Below, piece by piece: positions 24,735 to 33,219 of a DNA stretch of 64,000 nt. How positions within the stretch are numbered: the stretch's first letter is position 1; every line of letters begins with the position of its first letter. Source of the DNA: Serratia fonticola (GTDB lineage: Bacteria > Pseudomonadota > Gammaproteobacteria > Enterobacterales > Enterobacteriaceae); contig NZ_CP011254.1 of NCBI RefSeq assembly GCF_001006005.1, forward strand, positions 2,542,001 to 2,606,000, read 5' to 3'. The notes under the pieces are model-generated. The model ran no database searches. It worked only from the letters and a program-made list of their open reading frames with translations, and was not told where the DNA came from. Position numbers and translations under genes: made by a program.

Positions 24735-25163
24735 AATGCATTTTCCTCCGTTGATCGCTCAGTCCCCTGAAGGACACCTGCAAAGGTATCTGGACAATAT
24801 GTGAACGATACAAGCATAGGTGTAGCAAATATGCAACACAATGAAAACATATTAACAACGTGAGCCGGATTGCAATAAAATACATTAATAACAACATCCC
24901 TATGTTGAGTGGTGGGGTATCCAACAGGTGGTGAGTAGCAGTTTCATTAACACATTAATGAAAGGGGCCGAGCGGTTACTACTGAATTTAAAGTAATTTC
25001 TCGTTGATAGCGTTTTTGCCCAGTAGCTCAACCCTCCCATTAACTCCTCTGCCTCTCTCGTCCTTAAGGACGATAGCCAGCCTTTTGCTTTCCTTCCTAT
25101 AGTGAGATTACCGCCCTTGGCGGCTACAACACCGGGTAAAAACCACTATAAGAGGAAATAACC
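24735..25163. promoter_or_regulatory. Divergent control region LuxR / APC operon
   Basis: 429 bp without genes, rich in symmetry. It holds an imperfect dyad TGTAGCA-N4-TGCAACA (24821-24838), an HpaR-type operator (24942-24963), a 16-bp perfect palindrome TCGTCCTTAAGGACGA (25058-25073), a small hairpin CCGCC-CTT-GGCGG (25111-25123), and an enclosing pair TATAGTG (25098-25104) / CACTATA (25144-25150) abutting the RBS AGAGG of the permease. The last pair could fold the 5' leader. Confidence 0.55.
24942..24963. promoter_or_regulatory. HpaR-type operator upstream of the APC operon (candidate)
   Basis: TTTCATTAA-CACA-TTAATGAAA: 9-bp perfect arms, 4-bp spacer. Nineteen bases (TTCATTAACACATTAATGA) differ at a single position from the sequence overlapping the hpaG1 start region (30280-30298). 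Confidence 0.65.
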
Positions 25164-26657
25164 ATGAACCTGTCGTCGCGGCTCAGTGCCCAGCTAGAAC
25201 GGGGCAAGGTCGGGTTCCCCACCACGTTAGCCAGTTCGGTTGGGGTGATCATGGCCAGCCCGGTGATCCTCACCGTTACCAGCGGTTTTGGTATCGGCGG
25301 TGACACCTTCGCGCTGGCGATGCTGATCGCCTTTATCATGATGCAAGCCCAGCTCACCACCTTCTCCGAAGCGGCGGCGATCCTGCCCACCACCGGCTCG
25401 GTGTATGACTATATCTCCTGCGGCATGGGGCGTTTTTTTGCCATTACCGGCACCCTGTCTGCCTACCTGATCGTGCATATCTTTGCTGGCACCGCCGAAA
25501 CCATTCTTTCCGGCATCATGGCGCTGGTGAACTTTGAACATCTCAACACCCTGATGGAGAGCAACAACAGCTCGTGGATGATCGGCGTGGGCTTGGTGAT
25601 CATTTTCGGCATTCTGAATGCGTTTGGCATCGAAGCCTTCGGTAAGGCTGAGGTCGTGCTGACGTTCTGCATGTGGAGCACCTTGATGATCTTTTCGATC
25701 GCCGGGTTGCTGTTACCGCATGCTGTACCGCTAGAAGGCTGGTTTGGCACCACGCTGGATGTCGGCGATCCCCTTGCGGTGTTCAGCCTGGTGGGTATGG
25801 CGATGTTTATGTTCGTCGGCTGCGAGTTGGTGACGCCGATGGCCCCGGAGATTAAGCGTTCTCATCGTGTGATACCGCGCGCTATGTCCCTGGGATTATG
25901 CGGTGTGGCGCTGTGCATGGCGTTATACGGTGCGGCATTGAGTCACCAGGTGGAGAACGTGGTGGTAGATGCCGCCAATAACGTGCATCTGCTGGATACG
26001 CCGATGGCTATTCCGGCATTTGCTGGCCAGATCATGGGTAACTTCGGTAAATACTGGTTGGGCGTCGGGCTGCTGTTAGCCGGGGCGGCTACCATTAACA
26101 CCCTGATGGCGGCGGTACCACGTATTATTTACGGCATGGTGCTGGATGGCGCTATGCCGCGCATCTTTGCCTATCTGCATCCTCGCTTTAAAACTCCGGT
26201 AGTCGCGATTGCCGCTGCGGTGCTGATCCCCTGCGTTCATGCCTTCGCTATTCAGGGCAATCTGGACCGCATCATGCCGATGGTGCTGGCCGCCGTCTGT
26301 GCCTGGGGTGTGGCATACCTGCTGGTAACCTGCTCGGTGGTGATCCTGCGTATCCGCCGCCCGGATCTGCCACGCGCCTATAAATCGCCTTGGTTCCCGC
26401 TGCCGCAGATTGTCTCCAGTATCGGTATCGTGCTGGCGATTTTCTACATCACACCACCAGGCATGAACCCACGCGATGTCTACATCCCGTTTGGCATCAT
26501 GATCGGCCTGACCTCCGCCTATGCGCTGTTCTGGACCCTGTGCGTGCAGAAGGTCAATCCGTTTAAACCGGTACCGGTAGAAGAGGTGCTGGAGAGCGCC
26601 TTCAACAAGGCAGAAGCTGCGGAGGTGGAATTTGATCGGCTTACTTCCCTCACTTAA
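25164..26657 (+). CDS. APC-family amino acid/amine permease
   Basis: 497 aa with about 12-14 membrane segments. The first helix carries the APC consensus (ASSVGVIMASPVILTVTSGFGIGG). A VGCELVTPMAPEIKRSHRVIPRAM motif follows TM6, typical of amino acid-polyamine-organocation transporters. RBS AGAGGAAAT. It is first in an operon with DUF3156, two SDRs and MoaF, so it likely imports the amine or amino acid that those enzymes handle. The specific substrate cannot be inferred. The 3' end overlaps the DUF3156 start by 26 bp. Confidence 0.87.
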   Translation: MNLSSRLSAQLERGKVGFPTTLASSVGVIMASPVILTVTSGFGIGGDTFALAMLIAFIMMQAQLTTFSEAAAILPTTGSVYDYISCGMGRFFAITGTLSAYLIVHIFAGTAETILSGIMALVNFEHLNTLMESNNSSWMIGVGLVIIFGILNAFGIEAFGKAEVVLTFCMWSTLMIFSIAGLLLPHAVPLEGWFGTTLDVGDPLAVFSLVGMAMFMFVGCELVTPMAPEIKRSHRVIPRAMSLGLCGVALCMALYGAALSHQVENVVVDAANNVHLLDTPMAIPAFAGQIMGNFGKYWLGVGLLLAGAATINTLMAAVPRIIYGMVLDGAMPRIFAYLHPRFKTPVVAIAAAVLIPCVHAFAIQGNLDRIMPMVLAAVCAWGVAYLLVTCSVVILRIRRPDLPRAYKSPWFPLPQIVSSIGIVLAIFYITPPGMNPRDVYIPFGIMIGLTSAYALFWTLCVQKVNPFKPVPVEEVLESAFNKAEAAEVEFDRLTSLT

Positions 26658-27219
26658 TCGTTATTGGCGGCGTGACCCTCCCGGTTATCAAGTGGGGACC
26701 ACGCTCAACCGGTTGACGGCGAACTTGCAGCCTTACGCCTGTGAACGCGTTGCCGTTAATCAGTTACGGCTCACGTTGCCGCAAGGGCCAGTGATAGAGG
26801 TGGCCGAACAGGTGCAGTCGCTGTTTTTGGCGCACATCGTCACCCATCGTTTTCGTTTGCAGGGCAACGCACGTTTTACCGAGCCGCTGGTGCTCAACAT
26901 CATCACCGGTGGCTGGCTGCGCCGTAAGGGCGTGATTTATCGCACCAAGGCCAAACATGAGGGTGCTCGGCAGTTGATCGCCGCGTTGCAGCAATACCCG
27001 CAAATCGGCGATACGTTGGCCAAGCTCGATTTCCGCCACGCCACGCTCACGATAACAGAGGGCCGCTGGCAGTTGGATATCGAGCATTTTGCTGCCTCCG
27101 AAGTGGTCAGCCGCGTACCCGCTAGCCGCCGCTATCTGCGGTTGGAAGCCGAGCAGCGGCGTTTGCTGCTGAGCAGTTTCCTGATGGTCAGCCAGTTGAT
27201 GGAGAAATGTGATGAGTAG
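26632..27219 (+). CDS. DUF3156 family protein
   Basis: 195 aa. TTG start at 26632 with GGAGGT 5 bp upstream, inside the permease gene. Soluble and basic with no signal peptide. Recognisable features are a LNIITGGWLRRKGVIYRTK stretch and repeated arginine-rich segments near the C-terminus. The family is known only as a companion of APC permeases and SDRs in such operons; no function is established. The 26-bp overlap upstream and 8-bp overlap downstream show tight translational coupling. Confidence 0.7.
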   Translation: MIGLLPSLNRYWRRDPPGYQVGTTLNRLTANLQPYACERVAVNQLRLTLPQGPVIEVAEQVQSLFLAHIVTHRFRLQGNARFTEPLVLNIITGGWLRRKGVIYRTKAKHEGARQLIAALQQYPQIGDTLAKLDFRHATLTITEGRWQLDIEHFAASEVVSRVPASRRYLRLEAEQRRLLLSSFLMVSQLMEKCDE

Positions 27220-27994
27220 AGTGGTGGTGATCACCGGCGGTGGTACAGGCATCGGTGCCGCCTGTGCGCGTTTGCTTACGAAGGAGGGCGACCTAGTCTT
27301 TATTGTTGGCCGCCGCCGCGAACCCTTGAACGCCTTGGCTTCGGAGATTGGGGCACATGCCGTAGTTGGGGATGCTGCCAGCGGAGCCAGTTGGCAAACC
27401 GACATTCTGCCAGCGATTTTACAGCAGGCCGGACGCATTGACTGCCTGATCGCCAGCGCTGGTGGCATGGGGTTGGGCCGTATCACCGAAGTCACCGATG
27501 CCCAGTGGCAGCAGGCGCTGGACGGTAACCTCAATAGCGCGTTTGCCAGCGCCCGGGCCTGTTTGCCGGAGCTGGTGAAAAGCGGTGGCAATCTGCTGTT
27601 TGTCGCATCGATTGCCTCGTTGGCCGCCGGGCCTGAGGTGTGTGGCTATGTCACCGCCAAGCACGCGCTGATCGGACTGATGCGTTCCATCGCCCGCGAC
27701 TATGGCCCACAGGGCGTACGTGCCAACGCTGTTTGTCCCGGCTGGGTGACTACGCCAATGGCCGATGAAGAAATGCAGCCGTTGATGGCGGCGCATCACT
27801 TAACGCTCGAGCAGGCCTATCAACATGTCTGTCGCGATGTGCCGTTGCGCCGTCCGGCCAGTGCGCAAGAGATCGCCCAGGTGTGTCGTTTCCTCTGCTC
27901 AACGCAGGCGTCAATTATTACCGGTGCGACGTTGGTGGCCGATGGCGGCTCCACCATTGTTGATGTGCCGACTTTAGCTTTCACTTCCCTGTAA
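27212..27994 (+). CDS. Short-chain dehydrogenase/reductase (first of two)
   Basis: 260 aa from the ATG at 27212 (a GTG one codon earlier is possible). Classical SDR: cofactor motif TGGGTGIGAA (TGxxxGxG) near residue 8, an ASAGG strand-4 motif, catalytic Ser in FVASIAS and YVTAKH (YxxxK), then PGWVTTP. Cofactor preference leans to NADP(H) from GRRREP after strand 2. It overlaps DUF3156 by 8 bp. MoaE-like SDRs accompany MoaF in the Klebsiella monoamine regulon, but the substrate is unknown. Confidence 0.85.
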   Translation: MSRVVVITGGGTGIGAACARLLTKEGDLVFIVGRRREPLNALASEIGAHAVVGDAASGASWQTDILPAILQQAGRIDCLIASAGGMGLGRITEVTDAQWQQALDGNLNSAFASARACLPELVKSGGNLLFVASIASLAAGPEVCGYVTAKHALIGLMRSIARDYGPQGVRANAVCPGWVTTPMADEEMQPLMAAHHLTLEQAYQHVCRDVPLRRPASAQEIAQVCRFLCSTQASIITGATLVADGGSTIVDVPTLAFTSL

Positions 27995-28004
27995 GGAGAT
28001 TGTC

Positions 28005-28796
28005 ATGAGTTCAGAAGCGGTATTTATTCAGGTTGGCGCGCTGGCGGAAGGCTTCGCCCCACATAGTAATACGCTGGCACAGCAGGATTTGGCCGGTACC
28101 ACGCTGGCATTCCATTTTGCCGAAGGTGAAACGGTACGGTGCCACTTTAACGACGATCAAACCCTGCTCTGGGGAGATCAACGAGTTGATTACCGGGCCA
28201 CCAGCATCCGCCTGGGGATCCTGTTTATCGATTTCCTCGATCCGCAGCGGGCCAACGGCAGCATTACGCTGGTGTGCGATCGTCAGCAAGGCAACTTTAC
28301 CGCCGTTTATGGTCAGTTGCCGGATGAGTCACAGACGCGGCTGGACGCCTTTAGCCGGGTGGAGCAGGGTTTGCCGCTCACTGCGGTGAATGCCGAATTC
28401 CGCTTTGGCCGCCTGGATAACAGCGATGCACCGTTGCCGCAGTTTACCGACGAACTGATTGGAATGCGTAATATGTATACCTACAGCCCGACGGAGCGCT
28501 ACGAGCATATTTATCTGAACAATAATTTCTACGCCTGGCAGTGTTTGGACGGGGTCGAGAAAGGGCTGGCGGATGTTGATCGCTGCCATTATGTCAAAGT
28601 GGCGGAAAAGCTGTACTTGTTCGTCTGGCGCGAAAAGATCATTCCGACGTTAGGCGTAGTGATGATCGATCTGCAAGAGATGCGCACCGATGGCAAGATC
28701 CTCGGCTATCAGGGCAGTGATTTCAGCAGCCTGAGCAACTTTGCCGTGGGCGCTCACGCGCAGATCCTCAACACCACGCATTATCCTAAGGCCTGA
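28005..28796 (+). CDS. moaF: MoaF-like protein (monoamine regulon type)
   Basis: 263 aa. Two calycin-like domains: an N-terminal MoaF half with FAPHSNTLAQQDLAGTTLAFHFAEG, and a C-terminal half with MYTYSPTERYEHIYLNNNFYAWQCLDGVEKGLADVDRCHYV. The name comes from the Klebsiella monoamine (tyramine) regulon and does not imply molybdopterin synthesis. It is a probable small-ligand-binding or lyase-like protein; no catalytic function is proven. AAGGAG precedes the ATG. It lies between two SDR genes. Confidence 0.8.
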   Translation: MSSEAVFIQVGALAEGFAPHSNTLAQQDLAGTTLAFHFAEGETVRCHFNDDQTLLWGDQRVDYRATSIRLGILFIDFLDPQRANGSITLVCDRQQGNFTAVYGQLPDESQTRLDAFSRVEQGLPLTAVNAEFRFGRLDNSDAPLPQFTDELIGMRNMYTYSPTERYEHIYLNNNFYAWQCLDGVEKGLADVDRCHYVKVAEKLYLFVWREKIIPTLGVVMIDLQEMRTDGKILGYQGSDFSSLSNFAVGAHAQILNTTHYPKA

Positions 28797-28800
28797 GCCG

Positions 28801-29592
28801 ATGACGGCGATTTATGCCAGTGATGCGTTTGCCGGGCAGGTGGTGCTGGTGACCGGCGGTGCGCAGGGCATTGGGCTGGCGATCGTCAGCGCCTTTGCTC
28901 GTTTGGGGGCCAAGGTGGTGATGGCCGATCTACAACTGCAAAAGGCGCAGGAGGCGGCTGAAAGCCTGTGCCAGCAGGGTTGGCAAGTGCAGGCCGCAGC
29001 CTGTGATATGGCCGATGCAGGGCAGATCGCCGAGCTGGTAGAACAGACAGCGCAGCAGCATCAACGGCTGGACGTGGTGATCCACAACGCCGCTTATTTT
29101 CCGCTAAGGCCGTTTAACCAGATAGATGCCGAACTGTTACAACGCACCTTGAGCGTCAATTTGATGGCCCCGTTCTTTCTGGCGCAGGCGGCGTTGCCGT
29201 GGATGAAGCGCCAGGGTGGCGGACGCATTCTGGTGACCTCGTCGGTCACAGGGCCAAGGGTTGCCTACCCAGGGTTGGCGCACTATGCGGCTTCCAAGGC
29301 GGGGGTTAACGGCTTTATTCGTGCCGCCGCATTGGAACTGGCATGTGACGGGATCACGGTGAACGGCGTGGAGCCGGGGATGATCCGCACGCCAGCGATG
29401 GCTAATCTGGGTGGGGAATCGCTGAATCAGGCGATAGCCGCTGCGGTGCCGCTGGGCAGGTTGGGGGAGCCGGAGGATATCGCTGCCGCAATGGTCTTTT
29501 TGGCTTCACCAGCGGCGGGTTATATCACTGGCCAAACGCTGATAGTGGATGGCGGCGCGTTGTTGCCGGAAGCCCATCCTGTTATTCACTGA
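28801..29592 (+). CDS. Short-chain dehydrogenase/reductase (second)
   Basis: 263 aa from the ATG at 28801, 4 bp after the moaF stop; an earlier in-frame start lies within moaF and is unlikely. SDR motifs are TGGAQGIG (cofactor), VIHNAA, the catalytic Ser in VTSSVTG, YAASK (YxxxK) and the C-terminal GQTLIVDGG typical of FabG-like enzymes. Asp after strand 2 (VMADLQ) suggests NAD(H). It completes the five-gene operon. It resembles MoaE/FabG-type reductases. It is the last gene before the convergent hpaR. Confidence 0.85.
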   Translation: MTAIYASDAFAGQVVLVTGGAQGIGLAIVSAFARLGAKVVMADLQLQKAQEAAESLCQQGWQVQAAACDMADAGQIAELVEQTAQQHQRLDVVIHNAAYFPLRPFNQIDAELLQRTLSVNLMAPFFLAQAALPWMKRQGGGRILVTSSVTGPRVAYPGLAHYAASKAGVNGFIRAAALELACDGITVNGVEPGMIRTPAMANLGGESLNQAIAAAVPLGRLGEPEDIAAAMVFLASPAAGYITGQTLIVDGGALLPEAHPVIH

Positions 29593-29602
29593 GGAACCAT
29601 TG

Positions 29603-29620
29603 AGGCGCGTGCTCCGCCCC
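29603..29620. repeat. Degenerate REP-like remnant
   Basis: GGCGCGTGCTCCGCCCC followed by TACGA, a decayed GGGCGC...GCGCCCCTACG copy between convergent genes. Confidence 0.4.
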
Positions 29621-30063
29621 TACGAACGAGCCTCTAGTTTATTCGCTTGTTGATCCCCTAAACGGATCAGCTCGTCGAGTAGCTCCATCAACTGATCCAT
29701 CTTCTGCTTTGAAAATGCCGCTTCAATCTCCCCGTAACCCTGTTCCACCTGGTGGCGTGCCAGTTCATACAGCTCCTGGCCCTGCTGCGTCAGGGACACG
29801 TACAGCTTGCGTTGATCGTTAACCGGCTTGAGGCGAAAGATCAGCTTATCCCGCTCCATGCGCGACAGGATGCCGGTCAGGCTGGGGCGCAGGATACAGG
29901 TCTCTGCGGCCAATTCGTGAAACTCAATGGAACGGTTATCGGCCAATACGCGAATGATGCGCCATTGCTGCTCTGTCAGGTTGTGGCTTTTCAGGATCGG
30001 GCGGAAGAACCCCATGGCGGTTTCACGCGCCTGCAACAGGGCGATGGTTAACGATTCATGCAT
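29620..30063 (-). CDS. hpaR: HpaR, MarR-family repressor of the 4-hydroxyphenylacetate meta operon
   Basis: 147 aa with a winged-helix MarR core: LTEQQWRIIRVLADN, ILRPSLTGILSRMERDKLIFRLKPVNDQRKLYVSLT. E. coli HpaR represses hpaG and itself and is released by 4-HPA and related aromatics. It is divergent from hpaG1. An ATTAA-N4-TTAAT element lies 24-37 bp before its ATG, and a second, longer one at the hpaG1 promoter. Length and synteny agree with known hpaR. Confidence 0.93.
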   Translation of the reverse strand: MHESLTIALLQARETAMGFFRPILKSHNLTEQQWRIIRVLADNRSIEFHELAAETCILRPSLTGILSRMERDKLIFRLKPVNDQRKLYVSLTQQGQELYELARHQVEQGYGEIEAAFSKQKMDQLMELLDELIRLGDQQANKLEARS

Positions 30064-30086
30064 GTCGATGGCCTTGGCTTAATTTT

Positions 30087-30100
30087 ATTAACAACTTAAT
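30087..30100 (-). promoter_or_regulatory. HpaR-type operator at the hpaR promoter (candidate)
   Basis: ATTAA-CAAC-TTAAT: the same half sites and 4-bp spacer as the hpaG1 and APC-operon elements, 24 bp upstream of the hpaR ATG. Confidence 0.55.
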
Positions 30101-30216
30101 AGTAGCCAATTTTTGACCGGCGGAGAACGGCAAAACGCGATCCGTCACGTAAAAATCCTGCAAAAAAGGTTAATTTGCTGATTAATAACGCTAATGTACA
30201 TAATTTGTGAATATTT

Positions 30217-30232
30217 CGTTATCACGATCACA
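30217..30232 (+). promoter_or_regulatory. Candidate CRP site of the hpaG1 promoter
   Basis: CGTTA-TCACGA-TCACA: one perfect and one weak half site. It is about 55-60 bp upstream of the probable transcription start, comparable to the CRP requirement of the E. coli hpa meta promoter. Confidence 0.45.
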
Positions 30233-30248
30233 AATTAAATTAACAACG

Positions 30249-30298
30249 TTGCGTAAATGCTGAACAGCGTATAAAAGTATTCATTAACATATTAATGA
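30249..30298 (+). promoter_or_regulatory. hpaG1 promoter and HpaR-type operator
   Basis: TTGCGT (30249-30254) and TATAAA (30270-30275), 15-bp spacer, are candidate -35/-10 elements. TCATTAA-CATA-TTAATGA (30281-30298) overlaps the expected start of transcription, as expected of a repressor site. Confidence 0.6.
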
Positions 30299-30323
30299 TT
30301 GGCGATCCGTAGAAGGAGTCTGC

Positions 30324-30950
30324 ATGAAAGGCACCGTATTTTCCGTAGCACTTAACCACCGCAGCCAGCTTGATGCCTGGGATCAGGCGTTTCGCGCCGC
30401 CCCTTACCAAACGCCGCCCAAGACGCCGGTGTGGTTCATCAAACCGCGCAATACCTATCTTGCCAACGGTGGCAGCATTCCGTTCCCGGCCGGTGAAACC
30501 GTGCAAAGTGGCGCAACGCTGGCAGTAGTGATTGGTAGCATCGCCCGCAAGGTGGCAGCGGATAAGGTGGCTGATTATGTGGCCGGTTACGCCTTGGCAA
30601 ATGACATCAGCCTGCCGGAAACCAGCTTCTATCGTCCGGCGATCAAAGCCAAATGCCGCGACGGTTTCTGCCCGCTGGGAGAGGTTGCTCCACTGGCTAG
30701 CACCAGCAACCTGGAAATCATCACCGAAATCAATGGTGTGGAACAGGATCGTTGGTCAACGGCCGATCTGGTGCGTTCAGTGCCGGAACTGATCGCCGCC
30801 ATCAGCGACTTTATTACCCTGCAACCGGGGGATGCGGTGCTGATTGGCACGCCACACCAGCGGGTTGAGGTCAAGCCGGGTGACCAAGTGACGGTGCGGG
30901 CCTCTGGTTTGCCAACCCTTACCAACCACGTGACGCAGGCAGGAGAATAA
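30324..30950 (+). CDS. hpaG1: HpaG1, N-terminal-type half of HHDD isomerase / OPET decarboxylase
   Basis: 208-aa fumarylacetoacetase-fold protein. It corresponds to the first half of E. coli HpaG (429 aa), which decarboxylates 5-oxopent-3-ene-1,2,5-tricarboxylate and isomerises the product. Here the two halves are separate genes. Visible motifs are VWFIKPRNT, KVADYVAGYALANDISLPE and LITLQPGDAVLIGTPH-type end motif. AGAAGGAG precedes the ATG. It is first in the hpa meta operon, and the next gene starts 2 bp after its stop. Confidence 0.92.
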   Translation: MKGTVFSVALNHRSQLDAWDQAFRAAPYQTPPKTPVWFIKPRNTYLANGGSIPFPAGETVQSGATLAVVIGSIARKVAADKVADYVAGYALANDISLPETSFYRPAIKAKCRDGFCPLGEVAPLASTSNLEIITEINGVEQDRWSTADLVRSVPELIAAISDFITLQPGDAVLIGTPHQRVEVKPGDQVTVRASGLPTLTNHVTQAGE

Positions 30951-30952
30951 CC

Positions 30953-31717
30953 ATGAGACACGCTCGTATCCGCCATCATGGCCAGATTGTTAACGTCACT
31001 GTAGACGACCAGTTAAGCGTTACGCTGCCCGATGGCAGCAAACTCGATGAGTACGATGTGGAATGGCTGCCACCGGCGCAGGGCACGATATTTGCCCTCG
31101 GCCTGAACTATGCCGATCACGCCAGCGAGCTGGAGTTTAAAGCGCCGGAAGAGCCTTTGGTATTCCTCAAGGGGCCAAACAGCCTGACCGGCCACCGTCA
31201 GGTTTCCGTGCGACCAGCGCAGGTGGAATACATGCACTATGAAGCCGAGCTGGTGGCGGTGATCGGTAAAACCGCGCGTAACGTCAGCCGCGAGCAGGCG
31301 ATGGATTACGTGGCCGGTTACACCCTGTGCAACGACTACGCCATCCGCGACTACCTGGAAAACTACTACCGCCCCAACCTGCGGGTGAAAAGCCGCGACA
31401 CCTTGACGCCAATCGGCCCCTACATTGTCGATCGTGACGATGTCGCGGATCCGCATAACCTGACGCTCAGTACCTACGTTAACGGTGAACTGCGCCAGCG
31501 CGGCACTACTGCCGACATGATTTTCGACATCCCGTACCTGATTGAATACCTGAGTGAATTTATGACGTTGCAGCCTGGCGACATGATCGCCACCGGCACG
31601 CCGAAAGGGCTGGCCGACGTGCAGCCTGGGGATGAAATTGTGGTGGAGATCGAAGGCATTGGCCGCTTGGTTAACCACATCATCAGTGAAAAAGATTACG
31701 AGGAGAGCAAGGGATGA
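30953..31717 (+). CDS. hpaG2: HpaG2, C-terminal-type half of HHDD isomerase / OPET decarboxylase
   Basis: 254-aa FAH-family enzyme. Metal-binding residues lie in MHYEAELVAVIG (Glu pair) and the DYVAGYTLCNDYAIRDYLENYYRPNLRVKSRDTLTPIGP region. The closing FMTLQPGDMIATGTPKGLADVQPGDE is diagnostic of FAH hydrolases. It converts OPET to HHDD and then to OHED in the cytosol, with HpaG1. ATGA overlap with hpaE (4 bp) shows coupling. Confidence 0.94.
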   Translation: MRHARIRHHGQIVNVTVDDQLSVTLPDGSKLDEYDVEWLPPAQGTIFALGLNYADHASELEFKAPEEPLVFLKGPNSLTGHRQVSVRPAQVEYMHYEAELVAVIGKTARNVSREQAMDYVAGYTLCNDYAIRDYLENYYRPNLRVKSRDTLTPIGPYIVDRDDVADPHNLTLSTYVNGELRQRGTTADMIFDIPYLIEYLSEFMTLQPGDMIATGTPKGLADVQPGDEIVVEIEGIGRLVNHIISEKDYEESKG

Positions 31718-33168
31718 AAACCATCAACCATTGGATCAACGGCAAGAACGTCGCCAGCAAAGAGTATTTCACCACCACTAACCCGGCTAACGGCGAAGTG
31801 CTGGCGGAAGTGGCGTCCGGTGGCCAGCTCGAAATCGATCAGGCGGTAGCCGCGGCCAAAGAAGCCTTCCCGAAATGGGCCAATACGCCGATGAAGGAGC
31901 GTGCGCGCCTGATGCGTCGCCTGGGTGAGCTGATCGACCAGAACGTGCCGCAGATTGCTGAGATGGAAACCGCCGACACCGGGTTACCGATCCATCAGAC
32001 CAAAAACGTGCTGATCCCACGCGCCTCGCACAACTTTGAGTTCTTTGCCGAGATCTGCCAGCAGATGAATGGCCGCACCTACCCGGTAGACGACAAGATG
32101 CTCAACTACACGCTGATCCAGCCGGTGGGTGTCTGTGCGCTGGTGTCGCCGTGGAACGTGCCGTTTATGACCGCCACCTGGAAGACTGCACCTTGCCTCG
32201 CGTTGGGCAATACCGCCGTGCTGAAGATGTCCGAGCTTTCGCCACTGACGGCGGATCGCCTGGGTGAACTGGCGCTGGAAGCCGGTATTCCTGCCGGGGT
32301 GCTGAACGTGGTGCAAGGCTATGGCGCAACGGCGGGGGATGCTCTGGTACGTCATAAAGACGTGCGTGCGGTGTCCTTCACCGGCGGTACCTCAACCGGT
32401 CGCCGCATTATTGAAAGCGCCGGGCTGAAGAAATTCTCGATGGAACTGGGCGGCAAATCACCGGTGCTGATCTTTGAGGATGCCGATATCGAGCGGGCGC
32501 TGGATGCGGCGCTGTTCACCATCTTCTCGATCAACGGTGAACGTTGCACTGCGGGTTCACGCATCTTCATTCAAGAAAGCATTTATCCGGAATTTGTTAA
32601 ACGCTTTGCCGAGCGTGCCAACCGCCTGCGCGTAGGTGATCCGATGGATCCCAATACCCAGGTCGGCGCTTTAATCAGCCCGCAGCACTGGGAAAAGGTC
32701 TCTGGCTATATCCGCCTGGGTATCGAAGAGGGGGCAACCCTGCTGGCTGGCGGCCCGGATAAACCGGCCGGTTTGACCCACGGCAACTTCCTGCGGCCAA
32801 CGGTGCTGGCCGATGTTAACAACAATATGCGTGTCGCGCAGGAAGAGATCTTCGGGCCGGTGGCCTGCCTCCTGCCGTTCAAATCAGAAGAAGACGGCCT
32901 GCGCATGGCCAACGATGTGGAGTACGGCCTGGCGTCGTACATCTGGACGCAGGATGTCAGCAAAGTACTGCGTCTGGCCCGCAATATTGAAGCGGGTATG
33001 GTTTTCGTCAACACCCAGAACGTTCGCGATCTGCGCCAGCCGTTTGGCGGGGTGAAATCCTCTGGCACCGGCCGTGAAGGCGGTGAATACAGCTTCGAAG
33101 TGTTTGCCGAGATGAAAAACGTTTGTATCTCCATGGGGGATCACCCGATCCCACGTTGGGGAGTGTGA
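31714..33168 (+). CDS. hpaE: 5-carboxymethyl-2-hydroxymuconate semialdehyde dehydrogenase
   Basis: 484-aa aldehyde dehydrogenase oxidising the ring-cleavage product CHMS to CHM with NAD+. Motifs are SPWNVPFM, FTGGTSTGR (cofactor), the general-base Glu in MELGGKSP near residue 245 and the nucleophile Cys in NGERCTAGSR near 283. EEIFGPV follows. Start codon overlaps hpaG2. Length matches HpaE (~487 aa). It is followed by ~105 bp with a strong hairpin before hpaD. Confidence 0.95.
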   Translation: MKTINHWINGKNVASKEYFTTTNPANGEVLAEVASGGQLEIDQAVAAAKEAFPKWANTPMKERARLMRRLGELIDQNVPQIAEMETADTGLPIHQTKNVLIPRASHNFEFFAEICQQMNGRTYPVDDKMLNYTLIQPVGVCALVSPWNVPFMTATWKTAPCLALGNTAVLKMSELSPLTADRLGELALEAGIPAGVLNVVQGYGATAGDALVRHKDVRAVSFTGGTSTGRRIIESAGLKKFSMELGGKSPVLIFEDADIERALDAALFTIFSINGERCTAGSRIFIQESIYPEFVKRFAERANRLRVGDPMDPNTQVGALISPQHWEKVSGYIRLGIEEGATLLAGGPDKPAGLTHGNFLRPTVLADVNNNMRVAQEEIFGPVACLLPFKSEEDGLRMANDVEYGLASYIWTQDVSKVLRLARNIEAGMVFVNTQNVRDLRQPFGGVKSSGTGREGGEYSFEVFAEMKNVCISMGDHPIPRWGV

Positions 33169-33219
33169 GATAGCTCCGTGCCCTTTAAAACAACAACCAA
33201 GGACTAGACCCGATAGACA

